From: Planctomycetota bacterium
Lineage (GTDB): Bacteria > Planctomycetota > Phycisphaerae > WQYP01
Direction: 5' to 3'
Length of the DNA: 35,447 bases
Assembly: GCA_021804985.1 (NCBI GenBank)
Contig: JAJZGD010000008.1
Location: 1 to 35,447 of the forward strand
The translations under genes and the position numbers were made by a program. Shown here piece after piece: positions 27,214-33,992 of the stretch. The stretch's first letter is position 1; every line of letters begins with the position of its first letter. The notes beneath the pieces are model-generated. The model did no database searches and was not told the DNA's origin. It worked only from the letters and a program-made list of their open reading frames with translations.

Positions 27214-28146
27214 TTACGCTCCGCCGAAATGCGCCCCGCGACCGATGATCGTACCCGCCGCGACATGCGCGCCCGCGTCGATAACGGCCCCCGTCCCGAT
27301 AAAGGTAAACGGCTCGAGCACAGTATCTTGACCTATTTTCGCCCCAAATTCAATCCAAGTGTTCTCCGGCGACACGATAGTGACCCCGCCCGCCATCACT
27401 TCCTCGGCGATCCGCCTTTGCATGACGGCGGCCACCGTCGCAAGTTCCTGCCGCGAATTGATGCTCAGCACTTCTTCCGCCGGCACCGCGGCGACGGCTT
27501 GCACCGGCTCGCCGGCCGATAACAATATTTCGACCAGGTCCGTCAGGTAATATTCGCCCTTGGCGTTATTGGGCTTAATTTGGGGCAAATATTTCCAAAG
27601 TCGGGCCGAATCGAACAGGTAATAGGATGGATTGACTTCACGAATCAGCCGCTGGGAATCGGTGCAGTCGCGGTCTTCCACAATGCGCAATAAGCCCCCA
27701 TCTTCCCGCCGCAAAATTCGCCCATACCCCGTGGGGTTTGGCAATTCGCTGGTGGCCAGCGTCATGGCGGTGGGCTGGGCCGCAAAGATGGCCAGCAAAT
27801 CTTTAAGCGTTTTCGCCCGGATTAGCGGGCCATCACCCGCGAGAACAAAAATGGGGCCTTGTATCGCCGCCATGGCGCCTTGGGCCATCATCACCGCATG
27901 GCCGGTCCCTTTTTGCTCCGCCTGGGTGATAAAGGTCAAATCCGGCTCGTTTCCGAAGATATCGATCACGCTCTGGCGGTCGTGGCCGACGACGACGGCT
28001 ATTTTGGCGACGCCCGCCTGCCGCAGGGCGTCAAGAACATAGGCGAGCATGGGGCGTCCACATATGTGGTGAAGCACCTTGACCTTGCCCGACTTCATCC
28101 GCGTGGATTTTCCCGCCGCCATGACGATTGCACCAGATTGCAGCAT
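27214..28146 (-). CDS. UDP-N-acetylglucosamine pyrophosphorylase domain (GlmU-like), truncated C-terminus
   Basis: Start MLQSGAIVMAAGKSTRMKSGKVKVLHHICGRPMLAYVLDAL; 'GTGHAVMMAQGAM', 'ILRREDGGLLRIVEDRDCT', 'GEYYLTDLVEIL'; ends after a few hexapeptide turns, about 310 aa. Confidence 0.9.
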   Translation of the reverse strand: MLQSGAIVMAAGKSTRMKSGKVKVLHHICGRPMLAYVLDALRQAGVAKIAVVVGHDRQSVIDIFGNEPDLTFITQAEQKGTGHAVMMAQGAMAAIQGPIFVLAGDGPLIRAKTLKDLLAIFAAQPTAMTLATSELPNPTGYGRILRREDGGLLRIVEDRDCTDSQRLIREVNPSYYLFDSARLWKYLPQIKPNNAKGEYYLTDLVEILLSAGEPVQAVAAVPAEEVLSINSRQELATVAAVMQRRIAEEVMAGGVTIVSPENTWIEFGAKIGQDTVLEPFTFIGTGAVIDAGAHVAAGTIIGRGAHFGGA

Positions 28147-28218
28147 GCCACCTCCAGTTTTTAGCCACGGGAACTTTAACCGCATCGGCGTTTAAGGAAA
28201 AACCACCATCCCAATCCC

Positions 28219-28240
28219 GGCCATTACTTGGACAGGCTCC
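28219..28240 (+). repeat. Dispersed repeat copy B (GGCCATTACTTGGACAGGCTCC)
   Basis: Differs at two positions from copy A at 22957-22978; same orientation, also intergenic. Confidence 0.6.
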
Positions 28241-28391
28241 AAGGTCACCGCGGGGACAGCTTTCAGCCCAATTGGCATGATTTGGCGTCAGCTCAGTAGC
28301 CAACTTGGCGGCATCGGCCAAAAGGACAAGCCCATCGGGGCTAAAATTCGGAGGTGTCCAGTGAGTAAAATTTAAATTTCAAATGAATGTT

Positions 28392-28419
28392 TTAACTGTA
28401 ACCACCTTATTAATATGAT
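28392..28419 (+). promoter_or_regulatory. Candidate sigma-70-type promoter for the sigma factor gene (-35 TTAACT, 16 nt spacer, -10 TATGAT)
   Basis: TTAACT 28392-28397 and TATGAT 28414-28419, in an AT-rich island (about 28365-28450) within an otherwise GC-rich region. Confidence 0.45.
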
Positions 28420-28541
28420 TTTACATCATTTTGTCGAACAAACTTTCAGAGTTGCCTTAATCGGGCCTCCCGTTTGCTCCGTATAAAGTAGCGGTGCCTG
28501 AAAATGTAGGGATGGAGGCACCCAATTGGAAGGAGTGTTTT

Positions 28542-29507
28542 ATGCCAGTCGCCACACCGCCCCCGGTCATCAAAACCTTGTCCGAGCTGCCCGCGAAACA
28601 TCGTGCGGCCTTGACGCCCCTCAAAGATAGCGCGCGCCGCCTGGCGCTCGAGGCCATTTCTTTGCCGATCGATTTTATTGATAACCCAGTGTTCAGCGAC
28701 CCATCGGCCGAAGAAGAACTCTTCGATTCCGGGATGGAAATCGTCGCTGCCAGCACTTCGTGGTATCACCCCATGCTCGACGATGATCTGAACGCAACGC
28801 CGGCGCCGTCGTCGGCGTTGCTCAATGGCCGCCAGGAGCAACACTTATTCCTGCGTTACAACTACGCCCGCATGCGCACCAAACAGGTGGTGGCCCGGTT
28901 CACCGCCGCTCCGAGCCGCAAGCTCGCCAAGGAAGTTGTGCTTTGGTTTGGCCGCAGTCGCCAAACGCGCGAGATTATAACCAATGCCAACCTTGCACTG
29001 GTTCTCGCAATGGCCAAACGAACCCGCATGACCGATGTGGATTTCAGCGAGCTGATTTCCGAAGGGAATATGGCCCTTCTCAGAGCGGTTGAAAAATTTG
29101 ATGCGGCGCGCGGCTTTAAATTCAGCACCTACGCTTGCCGGGCCATTCTCAAGGCGTTCAGCCGCATTGCGGTGAAGTCCAGCCGGTATAACAATCTGTT
29201 CCCTGCGGAGTTCGATCCTTCCATGGAAAGGTCCAACGAAATGGAAGTTCGGCGGCAGGCGGTCGCCAAAGACGCTGTCGAAGAGCTTCAGCGGATATTT
29301 TCTTCCAATCGTGCCGCCCTGACCGACATGGAACGACGCGTGATTGAAGAACGCTTTGCGGTCAACCGTCCTGAAAATACGGAATCGCTGACGCTCGAAG
29401 AGGTCGGCCAGGTGATCGGCGTGACCAAAGAACGCGTGCGCCAGATTCAGAACCGGGCCTTGGAAAAACTCCGGGCGACGCTGGATGGCGAAATTCTGCG
29501 CCGCTAA
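28542..29507 (+). CDS. RNA polymerase sigma factor, sigma-70 family (regions 2 and 4)
   Basis: 'LVLAMAKRTRMTDVDFSELISEGNMALLRAVEKFDAARGFKFSTYACRAILKAF' (region 2) and 'LTLEEVGQVIGVTKERVRQIQNRALEKLRATL' (region 4.2). Start at 28542 has a good SD (AAGGAGTG); the ORF track start is GTG 28494. Confidence 0.9.
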   Translation: MPVATPPPVIKTLSELPAKHRAALTPLKDSARRLALEAISLPIDFIDNPVFSDPSAEEELFDSGMEIVAASTSWYHPMLDDDLNATPAPSSALLNGRQEQHLFLRYNYARMRTKQVVARFTAAPSRKLAKEVVLWFGRSRQTREIITNANLALVLAMAKRTRMTDVDFSELISEGNMALLRAVEKFDAARGFKFSTYACRAILKAFSRIAVKSSRYNNLFPAEFDPSMERSNEMEVRRQAVAKDAVEELQRIFSSNRAALTDMERRVIEERFAVNRPENTESLTLEEVGQVIGVTKERVRQIQNRALEKLRATLDGEILRR

Positions 29508-29572
29508 AAAATATGACAACCATCGTTTCTGAAATACTTTGATCGTCCCGGTTGAAAGACCGGGGTTTGTCG

Positions 29573-29614
29573 GGCCCAGGCGTAATCGGTGCAGCGCCTG
29601 GGCCTATTTTTTTT
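29573..29614 (+). terminator. Rho-independent terminator downstream of the sigma factor gene
   Basis: 10-bp perfect stem GGCCCAGGCG (29573-29582) / CGCCTGGGCC (29595-29604) followed by TATTTTTTTT. A 6-bp hairpin CCCGGT-TGAAAG-ACCGGG (29547-29564) precedes it. Confidence 0.85.
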
Positions 29615-29621
29615 ACTTCTC

Positions 29622-29889
29622 TTTTGCAAATCCATCCACGTCTGAGCTGGGATATTTTGAGAAACATCGGGCGCATATGCAATATGGCGTCTACCGCGCC
29701 AAGGGCTGGCCGATTGGCTCAGGTAATACCGAAGCGGGGGTGAAAACATTTGATAAGCGTGTCAGGGGCACGGAACAACGCTGGCGGATGCTGAGAGTGG
29801 AGGCCATTCTCGCACTACGGGCGGCGTTGCATTCCGGCATCACGACGCTGAGAGCAGTATTATTTTCTTCATCCATGATGATATCTTAA
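29622..29889 (+). pseudogene. C-terminal remnant of an ISKra4-like transposase
   Basis: 'YFEKHRAHMQYGVYRAKGWPIGSGNTEAGVKTFDKRVRGTEQRWRMLRVEAILALRAAL' matches the C-terminal pattern 'M.Y...RA.G.PIGSG..EA..K......R..G...RW......ILALR'. No N-terminal catalytic part; it begins just after a terminator. Confidence 0.72.
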
Positions 29890-29928
29890 TTGACGCCATC
29901 GCCATCCCCATCCGCCGCCTGTCGCGCG

Positions 29929-31038
29929 TCAAGGTTCCCTTGCTACGTCGAGCAGCCACGCCAGGATTACCGTGTTATCGCGGTGCGAAAAACGCTTCGT
30001 CCTGAGCAGTTTTGCCAAGCCTTGTGCCAAATCGCTGCGGATAGCGCCGGCAATCCATCGCCTTTGCTTATGCTGCGCCCGGCCCTGAAGATATCCCGCG
30101 TTGCTGAGCACGTAAAACACTTCATGTATATCCACTGAAGCGGCGAAGCCCATATCGATGGCCTTGTTGATCTGCTTTTTTTGCTGGGGAGTAAGTTCGC
30201 CCGCGTCTTTACTTGCAGCATGATACAGCTTGTCAAGTGGTGTATAAAAATACGTCGCGCGATAGCGCTGTGCGCCGGCCTTTTTATACAGGGCAAGAAA
30301 CGTTGCGCGTTTAGCAGGCGTATTAAAATAAGAATACAGCGATCGGATGTCGTACTTGTAAATGTCATCCACCGTTTTCGGAACGCCGTGATATGCGGGC
30401 AATTTCATGACAAGTTTTTCGTCGCGTGAAACACTCAGAAGCCTTACGGAAGTATACAAAACTAAAAACCGTCCGGTTATGGGCGCAGACTGCGCCAAAA
30501 GTAAAACCGAGGCGAGCGCATATTTCTTACCACGCACCATATCGCCGGACGCATAAAATTCTCCTGAACGCAGCCCAAGATAGCTGGCGACTTCCGCAGC
30601 GGCATAACCGTTACCATAATTCCAATGGTGCGGTAGTGGATTTCCGGGGCCCATCAGGCTCGTGTTCATCAAAAAGCGATCTCGGAGTGCAGCCACATGC
30701 GAAGCATGATCCAGGGCATACACCAAGGCGGTTATTTGCTTGGGATGCCGCCAGAGCAGCCTATCCATCCTGGGCCAAGGAGGCAGTCCACCGCGGCGAA
30801 ATATATCCACCACCCGGCCATAAGCTGGCAGATAATTCATTTTGCCGCGCTTAAAATGCAGATCTTTGGCTACCACATCGCATAAAGGCATCGATGTGCC
30901 GGATACTCCCCTCGCGGTGGATGCGGCAAAGCTCGAAGCGCAAGCCAACGTGGCGAGAAATATCTGCGGAGCCGTCGCCAATCGCAGGAATCTCGTTCGA
31001 AGAATTGAGCTGCCGTTTGAAAGCGGATGGTATTTCAT
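29929..31038 (-). CDS. Hypothetical secreted protein
   Basis: Start MKYHPLSNGSSILRTRFLRLATAPQIFLATLACASSFAAS at 31038 with SD 'GAGGTGAACGCT'; N-terminal hydrophobic signal; no family recognised. Confidence 0.6.
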   Translation of the reverse strand: MKYHPLSNGSSILRTRFLRLATAPQIFLATLACASSFAASTARGVSGTSMPLCDVVAKDLHFKRGKMNYLPAYGRVVDIFRRGGLPPWPRMDRLLWRHPKQITALVYALDHASHVAALRDRFLMNTSLMGPGNPLPHHWNYGNGYAAAEVASYLGLRSGEFYASGDMVRGKKYALASVLLLAQSAPITGRFLVLYTSVRLLSVSRDEKLVMKLPAYHGVPKTVDDIYKYDIRSLYSYFNTPAKRATFLALYKKAGAQRYRATYFYTPLDKLYHAASKDAGELTPQQKKQINKAIDMGFAASVDIHEVFYVLSNAGYLQGRAQHKQRRWIAGAIRSDLAQGLAKLLRTKRFSHRDNTVILAWLLDVAREP

Positions 31039-31562
31039 AGCGTTCACCTCTGTCGTCCTGTATTGGTTCAGCCGGAAATGGAGAATTAGTCCCCATGCCT
31101 GAGGGATTGCGGGCTTCGGACGATTGCGTCTTGCCAAGCATAGGAATGATGCGTTGAACCCGCGTGTTGCCAAGTGGCATTCTGCCGTCCAAAGCTCGCT
31201 TCTATTTTACCGGTCGATCTGAGTATGCACCTGAGGCTGGCATCTCGCAAGGGGCGTGTGGTTTTGGCGGTGTGGGCTCCGTGGCCACCATATCGACGGG
31301 TGCCCGAAATGCCCATTTTTTCAGGGGTTTATCATATGGAGTTGGCAAGATGCGATTGCCCTGTACGCAAGCCCTTGCTGGATGGATAAAACTTGACTTT
31401 TGGTTGAATTTCCGGATACCATATTTTCCTGCTTAGTTAATTTGTTAAAAAACATGCGATTCGTTGAGCTTGGGCTGCCGTGGCGTTCGTGCGAGGTTTG
31501 GCTGGCAAGCTGGCATACGCGGAGCGGTACGAGAGTGTGGTCGGACTAACGGGGCATCGGCC

Positions 31563-32372
31563 ATGAAAAAGCTTGGACATCTGCGCCTCGCCGACGCTTG
31601 TGCGGTATTTCGTCTTCACAACGAAGTGCGAGAATTGGGTTTATATCCGCAACTATGGAAGCGCCATATGCTGACCGGTCTGTGCGGTTTGGTCGGCGGA
31701 CAGGTTGGCATCTGCGTGCAAACCTTTGACGCCGGGGTCGTGGATTTGGCGCGATCGGTGGTGACGGATGTCGGTTGGGCCAGCGAAAAGGATCGCCTTA
31801 ACTGGCTGGCCTATTGCCAGCGAAATCACTTGCGCGTAGCTGCCACCCGGGCGGAAATCATGCGGCTGATGGCGGCCGGGGTAGCGTTTGTCGGCGGGCG
31901 CGACATGTTGCGCCACGACCTCCCGCCGTATTCGAGCGACCACGTCCAGATTACCAGCAAAAAGTCTGATATAGGCAGCTTTATATTTTCATACCGCCGA
32001 TTAGCAAACCCTTCTTGCCACCACTGGCTTTATATTCTGCGCCCATCGGATGCTCGCCCGTTTCTATCCCGGCAACGCCGCACGGTTCAATTGTTCCACG
32101 ATGAATTGGGCCGCGTGATTGATGAAGATGCCCTGCGCACCATCCGGACGTCGCCGACGATGCCGCTTTCCCCCGGCCTGCGCCAGACCCTTGATCTTCT
32201 GGCGGCTGGCCTGGCTGAAAAGCAGGTGGCCGGCCGGTTACGCTGCAGCCCCAGCACCATCCACGGATATGTGAAGGAATTGCACCAGCGGCTGGGTGTG
32301 CACACCCGGTCGGAACTGCTGATCCGGTTCTACGAAAGGCGCAGGTTTGCTCAGCCCCGACTGGTGCTTTGA
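31563..32372 (+). CDS. LuxR-type HTH transcriptional regulator (copy 1), unknown N-terminal domain
   Basis: C-terminal 'LSPGLRQTLDLLAAGLAEKQVAGRLRCSPSTIHGYVKELHQRLGVHTRSELLIRF' is a GerE/LuxR HTH; N-terminus 'LADACAVFRLHNEVRELGLYPQLWKRHMLTGLCGLVGGQVGI' aligns to copy 2. Confidence 0.88.
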   Translation: MKKLGHLRLADACAVFRLHNEVRELGLYPQLWKRHMLTGLCGLVGGQVGICVQTFDAGVVDLARSVVTDVGWASEKDRLNWLAYCQRNHLRVAATRAEIMRLMAAGVAFVGGRDMLRHDLPPYSSDHVQITSKKSDIGSFIFSYRRLANPSCHHWLYILRPSDARPFLSRQRRTVQLFHDELGRVIDEDALRTIRTSPTMPLSPGLRQTLDLLAAGLAEKQVAGRLRCSPSTIHGYVKELHQRLGVHTRSELLIRFYERRRFAQPRLVL

Positions 32373-32581
32373 TTGGTCCGGCCGCAGGTGCGGGACTTTC
32401 TATAAATCGCTTAGCTATCGATGATACGTGGTTGCGAAGGCAAGGGCATTTCAAGTGCTGCAGGCGTCCCGCGCGCCCGTGCCGTGTTCCCGATGCGCGC
32501 AAGATACCTGCGGTACAACGGATTCCGTCACCGGTCTGTCCCTTTTGAGGGCGATCGGATGTATGTAATACAGAGAACTAA

Positions 32582-33430
32582 ATGAACAAATCCCAGACCA
32601 TTAGCCTTGCAGACGTGCGGCAGATATTTGGGCTGCTGGGGGAAATCCGCGAACTGCGCGGCGATCCGGCCGCGTGGCGGCTGCATTTGCTCTCCCGCCT
32701 CAATGCGCTGCTGGGTGCACAGGTGGGCCTTACCGGTGAAATGGATTTGCCTTATACCCTGGATCGCATGAGGCCTACAAATCCAGTGGATTTTGGCTGG
32801 CGCGGCGACCAGGAACGCAAAGCATGGCGGGAATATTTTTCCCGCCTTGATATTTCAGATGATCCAACCTGGCAGGTCATCTATCCGCATGTTGGGAGGC
32901 CGCTGACGAAATTCCGCGATCAGTTAATGCCGCCTGTCCACTGGTATAGATGCGAACATGTCCAGCGTTATCGCCGCACCAGCGGGGTGGACAGTTTCAT
33001 CGTATCCCAGCGCCCTCTGTCGTGGATTCAGCGAGACCATATCATCTACATTCTTCGCGGCTGGTGTGAGCCCCCCTTGTCCCTGAGGCATCAGCGCATC
33101 GTGGAATTATTTCATAATGAATTCGTGATAATGCTCCAGCGCGATTTGCAAAATGTTTATACCGATCCCTGGCCCGCAACGCTCAGCCCGCGCCTCCAAC
33201 AAACGCTGCATCTGCTTCTGGCCGGCCATGTCGAAAAGCAGATCGTCGCCCGCCTGGCGCTCAGCCGCCATACGGTGCATCAATACATTAAAAGCCTGTA
33301 TCGACGGATGCACGTGTGCTCCAAAGCGGAACTTCTGGCAAAATTTCTGGCAAAGCCTCCTTCCGGCCGCATGGTCTTTGACATCCCCGGCTTACCGCGC
33401 GTCCCGGCCACCACGCCACCCGCCAACTGA
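32582..33430 (+). CDS. LuxR-type HTH transcriptional regulator (copy 2), paralogue of the upstream gene
   Basis: C-terminal 'LSPRLQQTLHLLLAGHVEKQIVARLALSRHTVHQYIKSLYRRMHVCSKAELLAKFL'; N-terminus 'LADVRQIFGLLGEIRELRGDPAAWRLHLLSRLNALLGAQVGL'. Confidence 0.88.
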   Translation: MNKSQTISLADVRQIFGLLGEIRELRGDPAAWRLHLLSRLNALLGAQVGLTGEMDLPYTLDRMRPTNPVDFGWRGDQERKAWREYFSRLDISDDPTWQVIYPHVGRPLTKFRDQLMPPVHWYRCEHVQRYRRTSGVDSFIVSQRPLSWIQRDHIIYILRGWCEPPLSLRHQRIVELFHNEFVIMLQRDLQNVYTDPWPATLSPRLQQTLHLLLAGHVEKQIVARLALSRHTVHQYIKSLYRRMHVCSKAELLAKFLAKPPSGRMVFDIPGLPRVPATTPPAN

Positions 33431-33723
33431 AAAAATCGAAACCGTCGGCACTCTATTCGACCTTGCTGAACCGCAATGTGGTTCTCAACGTGTTGGTTGC
33501 CGGAGTCGGCGACTGCGAACGCGGTAGTTTGCAAGCTTTGCCGATCCCTGCCCGAATTCAGGAAGGAGGAGTCTTGAGGTAAACGTCCAGCAGACACGGG
33601 AGGTGGTCGTTGCCCGATAGTTGGAAGCGGCCAATCAGGTCCTTGAATCGGCGCGATACCTCGATGCCGCCGGTGATGTAGCCCAAATTAAAGAACTACC
33701 GGGCGTCTAAAATCACTGGCTCC

Positions 33724-33752
33724 GGCGGTTTCACCGCCCCCCTGTTTAGGGG
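33724..33752. repeat. Two tandem perfect hairpins in the intergenic region
   Basis: GGCGGT-TTC-ACCGCC (33724-33738) directly followed by CCCCT-GTTT-AGGGG (33739-33752). Confidence 0.7.
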
Positions 33753-33992
33753 AATTGCCCGCGGTCATTTAATGTTTAGACTTGTTTTCAGACTTGCGCC
33801 ACCGATGATGCGCGACTCCAAGATTGATGCATTTTAACTCGGTCGCAGACAGAGGAGAAAGTTAAGCCGTGCCGTTCGCCTGCGGCACTGTCGGCCATTG
33901 CGCCGGTTCGTGGCCGGGCGTGACAACTTTGTGGTAATCCGGCGGGGAAATAGATGCTTAACAGAACTGCCGACGTTTGAAGGAGAATGGTT

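Noticed and set aside
28845-29519. 224-aa minus-strand ORF antisense to the sigma factor
   Set aside because: Sigma-70 regions 2 and 4 on the plus strand are unambiguous.
31393-31422. TTGACT ... ATACCA/TACCAT as promoter of the first LuxR gene
   Set aside because: The -35 is good but no -10 with a convincing match at 16-18 nt spacing; too weak to list as a feature.
33618-33620. In-frame TAG as possible stop-codon recoding (pyrrolysine or suppressor)
   Set aside because: Only one instance, no supporting recoding machinery visible; a decayed ORF is simpler.
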